Part shown: piece by piece, positions 44,351 through 53,645 of the stretch
Layout of the letters: each line of letters begins with the position of its first letter
Position numbering within the stretch: position 1 is the stretch's first letter
NCBI GenBank assembly: GCA_900120415.1
Contig: FQLW01000006.1
Location: 558,001-622,000, forward strand
DNA from: Urmitella timonensis
GTDB lineage: Bacteria > Actinomycetota > Actinomycetes > Actinomycetales > Actinomycetaceae
Direction of reading: 5' to 3'
Length of the DNA: 64,000 nt
Translations under genes and position numbers: made by a program
Notes under the pieces: generated by a model
Databases searched by the model: none
What the model saw: the letters and a program-made list of their open reading frames with translations, nothing else
What the model was told of the DNA's origin: nothing

Positions 44351-46252
44351 CTACTGCTTCCAGTAGTGACGCTGTTCGGATATTCCAACAACATATTCTT
44401 CACGAGCCTGCTGAGTGGATTCGATGCGAGAAACTTCCGGCACTACCACGTCCCAGTAGGAACAGTTCGGCGGGTTAGGTCCAAACAGATTGGTTTCAAT
44501 ATGAATCATCACTGCCTGCTCAGATTTCTCTGCCTGGCGATAGGCATCCCGGAACTCTGCGATAGTGTGCACCTTTAGCACCTTAATTCCCCAAGATTCC
44601 GCATTCTTGGCGATATCTACCGGCAGCAGCTCCCCGTCCTCGTTATGGGGATTGCCATCACCCATCCGGTAGCGAGTACCGAAACGCTGAGAGCCATGAG
44701 ATTCCGAAAGCGCGCCAATCGAAGAGAACCCATAGTTTTGCAGTAAAACATAGATAACCTTGATGTTTTCTTGCACCACGGTGGCCAGTTCCATCGGTAG
44801 CATCTGGTAGGTGCCGTCACCGACAATCGCCACTACTTCCGAATCCGGCAACGCCATCTTGACTCCCATAGCTGCCGGGATTTCGTATCCCATACAGCTA
44901 AAGGCGTACTCTACGTGGTATTGTACCGGGGTCTTTGCCTGCCATAGGCACTGTAAATCACCTGGCATCGACCCGGCGGCGTTAATCAACACATCATTAT
45001 CGCCCATCATGTCGTTAAGCGCGCCGAACACTTCGGTTTGCGCCGGTAGCTCTTGGTCATGGGCACCGTAACATTCGGCGGTCTTTTCAAACCAGTCTGC
45101 GCGCTCATCTGCAATCTCGCGGCTATATTCTGCGGATACCCGGTAATCCCCGAGTACCTCTTTCAAGGCAGCTAGTGCCAACTTGGCGTCAGCTACCACC
45201 ATTTCACCGGCGTGTTTCGCCGCATCGAACGCTTTCACGTTAATGTTTACGAACCGCACATCCGGGTTCTTGAACTGGGTGTGGGATGCGGTAGTGAAGT
45301 CCGAGTAACGAGTACCCACCCCAATCACCACATCGGCTTTGTCTGCCAAATGGTTCGCACTATTAGCCCCGGTAGAGCCGACGCCCCCCACGGCGCATTC
45401 ATGATCAAAGTTGATGGCGCCTTTACCCGCCTGGGTATCAGAAACCGGGATTCCGGTCGCGCTCGCCAAATCGCGCAGTTCCTGGGAGGCTTCCGCATAA
45501 ATCGTGCCGCCGCCGGAAATAATCAAGGGACGCTTCGCCGACTTAATGATCGCTGCCGCCCGCGCCATCTCGGTTTCAGATACTGCCGGACGGCGCACAT
45601 GCCAAACCCGCTTTTCAAACATTTCTACCGGCCAATCGAAGGCTTCGGCCTGTACGTCTTGTGGCATTGCCAGCACTACGGCTCCGGTTTCTGCCGGGTC
45701 GGTGAGGACGCGCATGGCGTTCATCAAAGAGGGCATTAGCTGTTCGGGACGGTTAATCCGGTCGAAGAAACGCGAGACGCAGCGGAAAGCATCATTAACA
45801 CTCACGTCCAAAGAACGTGGATCCTCTAACTGTTGGAGCACCGGATCTGGGTAGCGGGTAGCGAACTGGTCAGAGGGCAACAGCAATACCGGCACCCGGT
45901 TAGTGGTGGCCAGCGCCGCGCCAGTCACCATATTCAAGGCTCCCGGCCCAATCGAAGTGGTAACCGCGAGCGTCTGCAAGCGATTCTTGGCTTTCGCGTA
46001 GGCCGCGGCTGCGTGGACTGCACCCTGCTCGTTGCGCGGCATATAGTATTCCATTACTCCCCCATCTGGGGTGGAATCTAGTTCGTTTTGCAGCAGCGCC
46101 TGCCCGATACCGCACACGTTTCCGTGTCCGAAAATCCCGAAAGTGGCGGGGATTAGCCGGTATTCTTTGCCGTCGCGCTCGGAATACTGGTTGATTAAGA
46201 AGCGGATTGTCGCCTGCGCGGTCGTTAGGCGAACGGTCTCAAATTTTGCCAT
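44351..46252 (-). CDS. iolD: 3D-(3,5/4)-trihydroxycyclohexane-1,2-dione hydrolase
   Basis: A ThDP enzyme of 633 residues, hydrolysing the ring of the inositol breakdown intermediate. GIFGHGNVCGIGQALLQ opens the pyrimidine-binding domain, PSDQFATRYPDPVLQQLEDP is specific to IolD, and the ThDP motif near residue 460 has EIPAAMGVKMALPDSEVVAIVGDGTYQM. ATG at 46252 follows AAGGAGG; the in-frame extension to 46318 overlaps iolB. It is the last gene of the cluster iolC, aldolase, iolB, iolD. Confidence 0.95.
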   Translation of the reverse strand: MAKFETVRLTTAQATIRFLINQYSERDGKEYRLIPATFGIFGHGNVCGIGQALLQNELDSTPDGGVMEYYMPRNEQGAVHAAAAYAKAKNRLQTLAVTTSIGPGALNMVTGAALATTNRVPVLLLPSDQFATRYPDPVLQQLEDPRSLDVSVNDAFRCVSRFFDRINRPEQLMPSLMNAMRVLTDPAETGAVVLAMPQDVQAEAFDWPVEMFEKRVWHVRRPAVSETEMARAAAIIKSAKRPLIISGGGTIYAEASQELRDLASATGIPVSDTQAGKGAINFDHECAVGGVGSTGANSANHLADKADVVIGVGTRYSDFTTASHTQFKNPDVRFVNINVKAFDAAKHAGEMVVADAKLALAALKEVLGDYRVSAEYSREIADERADWFEKTAECYGAHDQELPAQTEVFGALNDMMGDNDVLINAAGSMPGDLQCLWQAKTPVQYHVEYAFSCMGYEIPAAMGVKMALPDSEVVAIVGDGTYQMLPMELATVVQENIKVIYVLLQNYGFSSIGALSESHGSQRFGTRYRMGDGNPHNEDGELLPVDIAKNAESWGIKVLKVHTIAEFRDAYRQAEKSEQAVMIHIETNLFGPNPPNCSYWDVVVPEVSRIESTQQAREEYVVGISEQRHYWKQ

Positions 46253-46254
46253 CT

Positions 46255-47145
46255 TTAGTCCTCCTTGATGGTGGCGTTGGTCATGGGCAGACGGGGGTCG
46301 GCTTCGCCGCCACCCCAATCTTCGGTGAGCCAGACATAGTCGGGATCAATGGTTACTAGCCAGGTCGCGTCCTCGGCTGGACCAGCCATTACGTTCAAAT
46401 AGTACAGGTGGTATCCGGGGGCAGCCACGGACGGACCGTGCCAACCGTGCGGCATTACTACTACATCCCCGCTGTGCACCTCGGCGCACAAATCAATAGT
46501 GTGTCCTTTAGAGGGGTAGATCCGCTGCAGAGCCATTCCGGTAGTGCCGTTAGCGGCTGGTTTTACCTGGTAGTAATAGATTTCTTCCAAAATCCGTTCA
46601 GTTTCGGAATGTTCATCATGTTTATGGGGAGGATAGGACGACCAGTTGCCACCGGGGGTAATCACTTCGGTGACTAGCACGTGGTCTACGTCTACCGGAT
46701 TGCCCATCGTGTAGTTGTGGACTTCCCGGGTACAGTCACCTTTGCCCCGAATCATAGAGATGACTTCATGCTTGGGGCAGTAGCGCAGCGGTTTTTCGTT
46801 CTTGGCTACCGAGCTGGGAAGCGCAAACCGCCCGCCTTTTTCACTGCTCACCGTAAAGGTGGTGTTAATCGGTACGTACAGGTAATCGGTGATTTCTCTC
46901 CAAACATCTTTGCGACCTTTGATTTCGAAAGTTTCGCTGCCAACCGTAACCGTGCAGCCGCCCTCGAGCGGTAAAACCAGCAGTTCCGAGCTTGACGAGG
47001 TAACCTCCTGGCTAGCTCCGGCAGGCAGATTCAAGACCTTCAGTCCCGAGAACTCCCAACCAGCTTTTTCGGGGGTCAAATCTAGCTCAAACTGAGCGTT
47101 TTTTAACTGACCGTCGCGGAATAAATAGTTTTTATTATCGCTCAT
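46255..47145 (-). CDS. iolB: 5-deoxy-glucuronate isomerase
   Basis: A bicupin isomerase of 296 residues, converting 5-deoxy-glucuronate into 5-dehydro-2-deoxygluconate. SSYPPHKHDEHSETERILEEIYYYQ near 165-190 and VVVMPHGWHGPSVAAPGYHLYYLNVMAG near 245 carry the metal ligands and are typical of IolB. It overlaps the aldolase stop by four bases and ends two bases before the iolD start, so the cluster is tightly coupled. Confidence 0.95.
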   Translation of the reverse strand: MSDNKNYLFRDGQLKNAQFELDLTPEKAGWEFSGLKVLNLPAGASQEVTSSSSELLVLPLEGGCTVTVGSETFEIKGRKDVWREITDYLYVPINTTFTVSSEKGGRFALPSSVAKNEKPLRYCPKHEVISMIRGKGDCTREVHNYTMGNPVDVDHVLVTEVITPGGNWSSYPPHKHDEHSETERILEEIYYYQVKPAANGTTGMALQRIYPSKGHTIDLCAEVHSGDVVVMPHGWHGPSVAAPGYHLYYLNVMAGPAEDATWLVTIDPDYVWLTEDWGGGEADPRLPMTNATIKED

Positions 47146-48032
47146 AGTAAACCTACCGTCTCGTCTACAGCCTGCGCCACGTCGTCGCCGACCGGGAATA
47201 ATAGTGAACGTCCGATAACCAAGCCTAAGACATTTGGTAAGCGTAAAGCGTTACCCCATGACTGCAAGGCTGCGTCAGGATCGTTTGATACTTCTCCCCC
47301 TAGAATCAGAGAGGGAAGGGTGGTGGCTTCCATCACGCGTTCCATTTCGGCAACGCAAGGAAGTTTTAGCCAGGTATAGGCGCTGGTACGCCCAAGTCCG
47401 GAAGCGATAGTGATTGATTTTATTACCGCATCGGCGGTGAGGACGTTGCGTACGTTTTCGGCTGAACCAACCGAAATAAATGGCTCGACCATGGCCATGA
47501 GTTTGCGCTCTGCCAGTTCGTCTATGGCGCGGGCGCTCGCCTGCAAGGTGGCTACGGTACCCGCGTCTGCATAGTTAATCCGGGTTAGCATTTTCCCCCC
47601 GGCGAGACCGGCTTGCTCAATTCCTTGTGCATCATAGCAGTTGAAACGGTCATCCATTCCGAAAGTGGCTCCCGCTAGTCCGGCACGGTTCATCGAGCCG
47701 AACACTATTTTATTATCGAGCGCCCCTAGTAGGGTTAAGTCCTCAATCATGTCGGAAGTGCCCAAGAACCCGTTTACTCCGGGGCGGGCAAGTGCCTCAC
47801 AACAGCGTGAGAGCAGTTCTTCTCTATCTGCCATTGCGGCCAGGTCACTTCCAGCCCCGAGTGCTCCGCGCGCGGGATGGTCACAGGCGATAACCATTAG
47901 TTTGCCTGAACAACCATCTTTTCCTTGCAGCACTTCTTTTAGCCTGGGGCGAGGACGGTCTTTTAGGGCTTGGCTGATTCGTTCCGGCTCAAAGGCGCGG
48001 ATTTTAGCGAGTTTGGATATTAGTTGTCCCAC
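47142..48032 (-). CDS. Cgl0159-type (beta/alpha)8 aldolase of the inositol cluster
   Basis: A TIM-barrel protein of about 296 residues. VIACDHPARGALG near residue 50 and LGLVIGRSLLFP near the end match the Cgl0159/IolJ-like family found with actinobacterial iol genes, which presumably cleaves 2-deoxy-5-keto-gluconate 6-phosphate into dihydroxyacetone phosphate and malonate semialdehyde. GTG at 48032 follows AGAGG with good spacing; an in-frame TTG at 48080 would overlap iolC by 44 bases. The product, malonate semialdehyde, is the substrate of IolA encoded at 13.6-15.1 kb. Confidence 0.88.
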   Translation of the reverse strand: MGQLISKLAKIRAFEPERISQALKDRPRPRLKEVLQGKDGCSGKLMVIACDHPARGALGAGSDLAAMADREELLSRCCEALARPGVNGFLGTSDMIEDLTLLGALDNKIVFGSMNRAGLAGATFGMDDRFNCYDAQGIEQAGLAGGKMLTRINYADAGTVATLQASARAIDELAERKLMAMVEPFISVGSAENVRNVLTADAVIKSITIASGLGRTSAYTWLKLPCVAEMERVMEATTLPSLILGGEVSNDPDAALQSWGNALRLPNVLGLVIGRSLLFPVGDDVAQAVDETVGLL

Positions 48033-48036
48033 AATA

Positions 48037-49032
48037 TTACCTCTTTGTAACGATTGGCGCGGAACGCGGGTTTTTGGCAATCATGTTTAGGATTTCCGGT
48101 TCGGAGGGCATGGCGGTGGAGCATTCTAGTCGGGAGCTTACGATTGCTCCGGCGGTGGAGGCGGCGGAAATAATTTGGGGTAAATCCCAGCCGGAGAGTA
48201 GCCCGTGACATAGCGAGCCTCCAAATGAATCGCCCGCGCCCAGACCGTTGGTGACTTTTACCGGGGTGACTGGGACTTCGATACGTTCTTCCCGGGTTTT
48301 GCACAGGGTTCCTAGCGGACCTTGTTTTACGACTGCGATTTCGATTCCTCGCTCTAGGAGGGCGTCGGCGGCGCGGTCAGGTTCGGTTTCTCCCACTGCG
48401 ATTCGACATTCTTCTTTGTTTCCGACGGCTACCGATACTTTTTCTAGTATTCGGTCTACTTCACGGTGAGCGGTTTCTTCATCGGTCCAAAAGTTTTCTC
48501 GGTAGTCTAAATCGACGATTGTCCATTTTCCGGCTTCCCCTAAATCTCGCAGGTCAAGAGCGTGATGGTGGGCGCTGCGAGAGGGTTCTTCGGACAATCC
48601 GGTCACGGATATCCAAAATATCTTGGCGGCTTTTATTGCGTCCTCGGGAATGTCTTCTTTCGTTAGCTCCAGGTCGGGGGTGGAGGGCTCGCGGTAAAAG
48701 TAGAGGGGGAAAGTGTCAGGAGGGAAGATTTCACAGAAGGTGACCGGGGTGGCCAAGGCCGGGTTTTCTACCACGTAGGTGTCGTAGACGCCCAGGGAGC
48801 GCATCTCGGAGCGCACGAATTTTCCGAAAGGGTCTTTTCCTACTCCGGTAATAATTGCGGAGGAGTGGCGCAGTTTAGCGGCTGCTACTGCCACATTCAT
48901 GGGGCTGCCACCGAGGAATTTTCCGAATTGTTCTACCTTTTCTAGTCCTACTCCGGTCTGTAGGGGGTAGATATCTATTCCTGAACGTCCGATGGTGAGC
49001 ACATCCACGACTGGCATCTTGAAAGTGTTCAT
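48037..49032 (-). CDS. iolC: 5-dehydro-2-deoxygluconokinase
   Basis: A PfkB-family sugar kinase of 331 residues. LTIGRSGIDIYPLQTGVGLEKVEQFGKFLGGSPMNVAVAAAKL is the IolC-type start, and the catalytic Asp is in VTNGLGAGDSFGGSLCHGLLSG near 265. It phosphorylates the product of IolB after isomerisation. It is the first gene of the iol cluster and is divergent from a GntR regulator. The window lacks iolG and iolE (inositol dehydrogenase and dehydratase) and an inositol transporter. Confidence 0.94.
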   Translation of the reverse strand: MNTFKMPVVDVLTIGRSGIDIYPLQTGVGLEKVEQFGKFLGGSPMNVAVAAAKLRHSSAIITGVGKDPFGKFVRSEMRSLGVYDTYVVENPALATPVTFCEIFPPDTFPLYFYREPSTPDLELTKEDIPEDAIKAAKIFWISVTGLSEEPSRSAHHHALDLRDLGEAGKWTIVDLDYRENFWTDEETAHREVDRILEKVSVAVGNKEECRIAVGETEPDRAADALLERGIEIAVVKQGPLGTLCKTREERIEVPVTPVKVTNGLGAGDSFGGSLCHGLLSGWDLPQIISAASTAGAIVSSRLECSTAMPSEPEILNMIAKNPRSAPIVTKR

Positions 49033-49257
49033 ATCAGCTTTCCCTTTGTTGTTTATATTGACTACATTGTCTGGGTCTGCCTAGAGATAAAACACAAACC
49101 CCTTATTTGTACTAACATTCTAGCAAAGATTTCGCGACAGGAAAAGCCTCTACCCATAAACCATAAACACAAAGTGCGCTCTCCGGCGATTATCCCGCAC
49201 GAACGGCAGTTAGAACGCAAAATCTGTCGAAATTATTAACTTTAGGTGTATTCTGCT

Positions 49258-49281
49258 TAATGTCAGTCTTAATTAACATTA
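49258..49281. promoter_or_regulatory. Candidate GntR operator
   Basis: TAATGT and ACATTA form an inverted repeat with a 12-base spacer, just upstream of a TAAAAT -10 box (49287-49292) of the gntR gene. Repressor binding here would block gntR and perhaps iolC. Confidence 0.4.
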
Positions 49282-49326
49282 CACGTTAAAATCATCTGGT
49301 AATGCAGATTGGAAAAGGAGATTGCA

Positions 49327-50067
49327 ATGGCAACCCCTAAGACCTACATAACAAACATTGACCTTGACCATAACTCCCCGATTCCTCTGTACCACCAGAT
49401 TTCCGAACCGATAAAAGAACTCATTTTGAACGGAACGATTCCGGCAGGAGCCAAGCTAGAGGACGAGCTTTCTATGGCTTCCCGCCTGGGAGTTTCCCGC
49501 CCTACCGCCCGTCGCGCTCTGCAAACCTTGGTGGATTTGCGCCTGGTGGTGCGCAAACGCGCGGTTGGCACTATAGTTGCCCCCAAGGAAATTCATCGAC
49601 AAGTTAAACTGTCTTCCCTGTATGACGATTTAAAAGAGTCTGGCCAAAAACCCACTACCCAGGTTATTTCTTATACGGAAGTCCCTGCCGACGAGGACGT
49701 AGCCAGAGATTTACACCTCAACAAAGGTCAGAGCGTAATCCAGGTAGTCCGTTTACGACTAGCAAATAACGAGCCTTTGGCAATCATGACCAACCACCTG
49801 CCAATTGATACCGCCCCCAGCGAAAAGGAACTACGCTCGGGTGGTCTCTACGAGACCATGCATAAACATGGGCATGAAGTATTTTCGGCACAACAAACGA
49901 TTTCAGCCCGTAAAGCCAGCCTTGAGGAGGCAGAGACCCTGCAAGAGCCACGCGGAGCAGCTATTTTGAATATGCGTCGCATCTCTTATAACCAGTCAGG
50001 CAGACCAATTGAGCTTGGCGATCATGTCTACCGAGCCTCTCGCTACAAGTTCACTATTAGCCTGTAG
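49327..50067 (+). CDS. GntR-family (HutC subfamily) transcriptional regulator
   Basis: A regulator of 246 residues. The N-terminal winged helix has PIPLYHQISEPIKELILNGTIPAGAKLEDELSMASRLGVSRPTARRALQTLVDLRLV; the C-terminal UTRA ligand domain has SLYDDLKESGQKP and VIQVVRLRLANNEPLAIMTNHLP. ATG at 49327 follows AAGGAG; the upstream in-frame ATG at 49309 has none. Divergent placement from iolC and a transaldolase downstream suggest it controls inositol use, in the manner of IolR/GsiR-type GntR regulators. The ligand is unknown. Confidence 0.9.
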   Translation: MATPKTYITNIDLDHNSPIPLYHQISEPIKELILNGTIPAGAKLEDELSMASRLGVSRPTARRALQTLVDLRLVVRKRAVGTIVAPKEIHRQVKLSSLYDDLKESGQKPTTQVISYTEVPADEDVARDLHLNKGQSVIQVVRLRLANNEPLAIMTNHLPIDTAPSEKELRSGGLYETMHKHGHEVFSAQQTISARKASLEEAETLQEPRGAAILNMRRISYNQSGRPIELGDHVYRASRYKFTISL

Positions 50068-50368
50068 TTTTTCGCATTTCGCCAGTTATCAGGACGAGAC
50101 CGCGGGGACTCCACCCCCGCCACAACGCTCCTTCCTTAGGGACACCGGGAGTTTGTCAGGTCTAACCAACAAGGCTATCAACCCCTTTGATTACCGACCC
50201 TTACTCGCATCAGTCCATATAAAAGCAGATTTAATGCCCTAAATATGATTACTGCCACCAAATTCTTTGCTCTATTGTTATATCAAAGTCTTGACGCTTA
50301 ATAGTTTTTCCCTTACCCTGGAAGATAGCAGCACCGATGGCGGTGTCAAGCAGTTTCAAGGAGACAAA
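50068..50368. other. Intergenic region before the transaldolase
   Basis: 301 bases. Contents are a GCGGGG/CCCCGC hairpin near 50102-50119 that may end the gntR transcript, a good promoter at 50291-50319, and about 40 bases of 5' untranslated RNA. Nothing coding is seen. Confidence 0.6.
50291..50319 (+). promoter_or_regulatory. Promoter of the transaldolase gene
   Basis: TTGACG (50291-50296) and TACCCT (50314-50319) with a 17-base spacer; start expected near 50326. Confidence 0.6.
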
Positions 50369-51457
50369 ATGAGCGAGATTAAACCAGTATCCGGTCCGTT
50401 ATTAGATGCAGCCAAGAATTCTAAAACTGCGCTATGGAACGATTCTTCCGACCTAGAAGAACTACGGCAGTCAATTTCTTGGGGCGGGGTAGGCGCAACC
50501 TGCAACCCCACTATCGCTTACACCACCATTTCTAAACATTTAGATATTTGGGCCCCCCGGATTAAAAAGATTGCCGAAGATATGCCCACCGCCACCGAGT
50601 CCGAAATCGGTTGGCAAGCAGTAAAAGATATGTCTATCGAAGCCGCAAAACTGCTGGAACCGGCATTCAAAGCCTCCAATGGTCGTAACGGTCGCCTCTC
50701 GGTACAAACCGATCCGGCGAACTACCGCAACGCCCAGGCATTAGCCGACCAGGCAGTAGAGTTCTCTGAAATGGCTCCCAACATTGTGGTAAAAGTACCT
50801 GCCACCAAGACCGGGATTGAAGCTATTGAGGACGCCACCTACCGCGGCGTATCCATGAACGTGACCGTCTCTTTCTCGGTAGCGCAAGCGGTTCGTTCCG
50901 GCGAAGCCATCGAGCGCGGTCTACAGAGACGCGAAGCCGAAGGCAAAGACGTTTCCCAGATGGGACCGGTAGTTACCTTGATGGTTGGTCGCCTGGACGA
51001 CTGGCTGAAGATTTGCGCTAATCGCGACAAACTGGTGCTAAATCCCGGACACCTGGAATGGGGCGGAATCGCTGCCGTAAAGAAAGCGGTCGCCGAATTT
51101 GAAAAGCGCGGTCTTAGAGCCCGAATGCTGGTAGCCGCCTTCCGTAACACTATGCAGTACACCGAGCTAGTTGGGGGAGATATCGTTATTTCTCCGCCTT
51201 TTGCTTGGGCAAAGCGTATTCAAGAATCCGATTACAGCTATGAAGATCGGTTTGAACAGCCAGTATCAGAAGAAATTATGGAAACCTTGATGAAGGTGGA
51301 AGATTTCCGCCGCGCCTACGAGGTAGACGGCATGAGTGTAGACGAGTTCGCTACTTTCGGTCCCACCGTGCGGACGCTGCGCGGATTCCTCAAATCGAAC
51401 ACCGATTTACAAGAACTGGTGCGGGATGTAATTTTGCCTGCGCCAAAAGAAAAGTAG
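50369..51457 (+). CDS. Transaldolase family protein
   Basis: A TIM-barrel protein of 362 residues. WGGVGATCNPTIAYTTI near residue 40 is the family start, LSVQTDPANYRNAQALADQA and NIVVKVPATKTGIEAIE carry the expected Schiff-base lysine region, and RARMLVAAFRNTMQYTELVGGDIVISPPF follows. It is longer than, and divergent from, the usual Tal; such forms occur beside iol and other sugar-catabolic genes. ATG at 50369 follows AAGGAG; the in-frame upstream codon at 50267 would lie before the promoter. It may act on inositol-derived sugar phosphates, which is inference. Confidence 0.86.
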   Translation: MSEIKPVSGPLLDAAKNSKTALWNDSSDLEELRQSISWGGVGATCNPTIAYTTISKHLDIWAPRIKKIAEDMPTATESEIGWQAVKDMSIEAAKLLEPAFKASNGRNGRLSVQTDPANYRNAQALADQAVEFSEMAPNIVVKVPATKTGIEAIEDATYRGVSMNVTVSFSVAQAVRSGEAIERGLQRREAEGKDVSQMGPVVTLMVGRLDDWLKICANRDKLVLNPGHLEWGGIAAVKKAVAEFEKRGLRARMLVAAFRNTMQYTELVGGDIVISPPFAWAKRIQESDYSYEDRFEQPVSEEIMETLMKVEDFRRAYEVDGMSVDEFATFGPTVRTLRGFLKSNTDLQELVRDVILPAPKEK

Positions 51458-51493
51458 TTCAGCGTAGTTAAATAACAACTAAATAGTTTTATG

Positions 51494-51521
51494 GTCGGGG
51501 GCGAGTTTTCTCGCCCCCGAC
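51494..51521. terminator. Terminator hairpin after the transaldolase gene
   Basis: GTCGGGGGCGAG-TTTT-CTCGCCCCCGAC, a 12-bp perfect stem 36 bases after the stop. No T run follows. Confidence 0.65.
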
Positions 51522-51636
51522 GTCGCATATCCGCCACAGTATCCAGTCAGCTACTGCGATTACAGTTGCACCAAAACACCGGGCACTCTTGATAGAGCCA
51601 CGAAGGCGACATTAAAGGGCTAATGCCAAAAACATG

Positions 51637-51672
51637 AATCGGCGGGGTCGGATTTCTCCGACCCCGCCGATT
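51637..51672. terminator. Terminator hairpin after groES
   Basis: AATCGGCGGGGTCGGA and its complement with a four-base loop, a 16-bp stem lying between the convergent groES and transaldolase genes. Confidence 0.75.
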
Positions 51673-51723
51673 ATTTAACAGCTACTGTTTACGCGGCAAA
51701 CCCCGCATAAACGAGGCTAATAA

Positions 51724-52020
51724 CTAGCGCTCTACCTTTGCCAAAATATCTCGAGCAGAAAGAATCAAGTATTCTTCGCCACCGTATTTAACTTCGGTGC
51801 CGCCGTACTTGGAGTAAATAACGCTGTCGCCCTCGGCAACATCCATCGGAACCCGGTTACCCTGGTCGTCGATGCGACCTGGGCCTACGGCGATTACTTT
51901 ACCTTCCTGCGGTTTTTCTTTGGCAGCATCGGGAAGAACCAGACCGGAAGCGGTCTTTTGTTCCGCCTCTGCCTGCTGAATCACGACGCGATCTTCTAAT
52001 GGTTTAATGGAGACTGACAC
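51724..52020 (-). CDS. groES: Co-chaperonin GroES
   Basis: A GroES ring subunit of 98 residues. [42 protein letters not shown] includes the mobile loop (residues about 17-35) that contacts GroEL, and [31 protein letters not shown] closes the barrel. The GTG start follows GGGAGG. No groEL is adjacent: the gene downstream is convergent, so the chaperonin must be encoded elsewhere. Two CIRCE-like inverted repeats upstream point to HrcA control. Confidence 0.96.
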   Translation of the reverse strand: MSVSIKPLEDRVVIQQAEAEQKTASGLVLPDAAKEKPQEGKVIAVGPGRIDDQGNRVPMDVAEGDSVIYSKYGGTEVKYGGEEYLILSARDILAKVER

Positions 52021-52125
52021 TGCAGACCTCCCTTTCTTTATCCAAAAAACTTTCGGTTGTTGTATCGGAGCGTTGGCGTCGCGGGTGCCATCTTTCCGAT
52101 ACTGTTTCAGAGTCTCGCAACTCCA

Positions 52126-52151
52126 AATGCACTATTTAGCTTAAGTGCATT
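52126..52151. promoter_or_regulatory. Second CIRCE-like inverted repeat
   Basis: AATGCACT and AGTGCATT with a 10-base spacer. It resembles a degenerate CIRCE and directly abuts the canonical one. Confidence 0.5.
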
Positions 52152-52178
52152 CTGGCACTCAATCAAGCTGAGTGCCAG
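52152..52178. promoter_or_regulatory. CIRCE element (HrcA operator) for groES
   Basis: CTGGCACTC-N9-GAGTGCCAG is a perfect nine-base inverted repeat with the nine-base spacer of CIRCE. It differs from the consensus TTAGCACTC only at the outer three positions. It lies about 130 bases before the groES start. Confidence 0.85.
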
Positions 52179-52281
52179 TTTATGCTTACGCCCTGCGCGA
52201 ATATGCGGCTGCCGAGGTAGCTTCGCCAATACCTAAGTTCCTAAATCCTCAGTTAGACTAAAAACAATAGAGGGAGAAAAG

Positions 52282-53571
52282 ATGTTAGCAGCCAAAACGC
52301 CACTTAGCTTTCGCGAAATGAAACAGCTAACCTCCCACTTGCCACCTTGCGAAGATTCGATGATTTCCACGCTAACTACCCAAGAAGGATGGGAGTTACT
52401 CCAAAAGTATCCTCACCCTTGCCAACTAGAAGCCCCAATGATTGCGAAACAGCTACGTAAACGCTACCCCGCCGCCCTGGTTGCCTCTTTACAAACCCAA
52501 TGGATATTGCGGGAAAAAGCCCAAATAAAGCTCGGTGACGAAGCCAAAAATAAACTATTTACCCGCGAAGGTCTAGAACAAGCTAGCAGAAAAATAGTAT
52601 CTATACAGCGGGCAAAACGCTTTACTGATGCCGGTATCGACACCCTAATCGATGTCGGGTGTGGAATCGGCGCGGACTCGATGCAATTAGCATCTAGCTG
52701 CCAACAATTGCGGGCAGTAGATATTAGCCCCACTGCCGCCACCTGCGCAGCACTTAACCTTTCTGAGATACCTTCCGCGCAAGTCTATTGCGAGAGCGCA
52801 CAGCAGGTAACCATCCAAAACCCCCTGCCCGCCCTATTTTTTGATCCTGCCCGCCGCCTCCCAACCGGACGCGCCCTCTCCCCTGATTCCTGGTCACCCC
52901 CACTTTCAAAAGTCCTTGCCTGGGGAGGACGCGCATCGCATTTAGCGGTAAAAATGGCGCCCGGAATCGACCTTAGCTATTTACCAGATAATTACCATGC
53001 GCAATGGGTTAGCGTAGATGGGGACTTGGTTGAATGCGCCCTCTATTCCCTGAATTTAGCCCCCGAAGGCGCGGGACGCTCTGCGCTGATTATTCAGGGT
53101 AATCAGGTAAAAGAGTATTTATGCGCTAGCGCTTCCCGCCCGGGAGATAACCATGTGCAAGTTCCGCCCGCATCCGGCTTAGGAGATTACCTGTTCGACC
53201 CTAATCCCGCGATTATTCGCGCCGGAATTATTCCCGACCTTTGCGAAAAAATACTGGCAGCGCCCATAGCTAACGGGATTGCCTATCTGAGCGGGAACAG
53301 TATGCCCCTTCCCGAGGATTCGTTAGCCACAACTTGTTACCGCATAGTTGAGGATTTACCGCTGAAAACAAAAACCGTCAGTTCCTATCTACGCACCATC
53401 CAGGCAACCCGCCTGGACGTGCTAAAACGTGGGGTCATCCTCGATATTGCGAGCTGGCGCAAAAAAGTAATGCCCAAGAAAACCAGAGGATTCTCGCCGC
53501 GAACCGTGACCGTAGCACTCACCCGGGTAGGCGCAGGTCATCGTTGCTTAGTATTGGAGCCCTGTAAATAG
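52282..53571 (+). CDS. THUMP-like class I SAM-dependent methyltransferase
   Basis: A protein of 429 residues. The SAM-binding motif I is TLIDVGCGIGADSMQLASSC near residue 130, motif IV ALFFDPARR near 185, and the C-terminal THUMP-like part ends with FSPRTVTVALTRVGAGHRCLVLEPC, typical of an actinobacterial family of predicted RNA methyltransferases. Substrate is not known. AGGGAG precedes the ATG. It is divergent from groES and convergent with tsaD. Confidence 0.88.
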   Translation: MLAAKTPLSFREMKQLTSHLPPCEDSMISTLTTQEGWELLQKYPHPCQLEAPMIAKQLRKRYPAALVASLQTQWILREKAQIKLGDEAKNKLFTREGLEQASRKIVSIQRAKRFTDAGIDTLIDVGCGIGADSMQLASSCQQLRAVDISPTAATCAALNLSEIPSAQVYCESAQQVTIQNPLPALFFDPARRLPTGRALSPDSWSPPLSKVLAWGGRASHLAVKMAPGIDLSYLPDNYHAQWVSVDGDLVECALYSLNLAPEGAGRSALIIQGNQVKEYLCASASRPGDNHVQVPPASGLGDYLFDPNPAIIRAGIIPDLCEKILAAPIANGIAYLSGNSMPLPEDSLATTCYRIVEDLPLKTKTVSSYLRTIQATRLDVLKRGVILDIASWRKKVMPKKTRGFSPRTVTVALTRVGAGHRCLVLEPCK

Positions 53572-53586
53572 CCGCTTATCCTAGCT

Positions 53587-53628
53587 TGTTTTACCTATCA
53601 CCAGGAGTGAGCGGTGATAGGTAAAACA
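53587..53628. terminator. Bidirectional terminator between the methyltransferase and tsaD
   Basis: TGTTTTACCTATCACC and its complement with a 10-base loop. The T run in one arm and the A run in the other allow function in both directions. Confidence 0.8.
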
Positions 53629-53645
53629 CCCTGGTTAGCGCAGGG

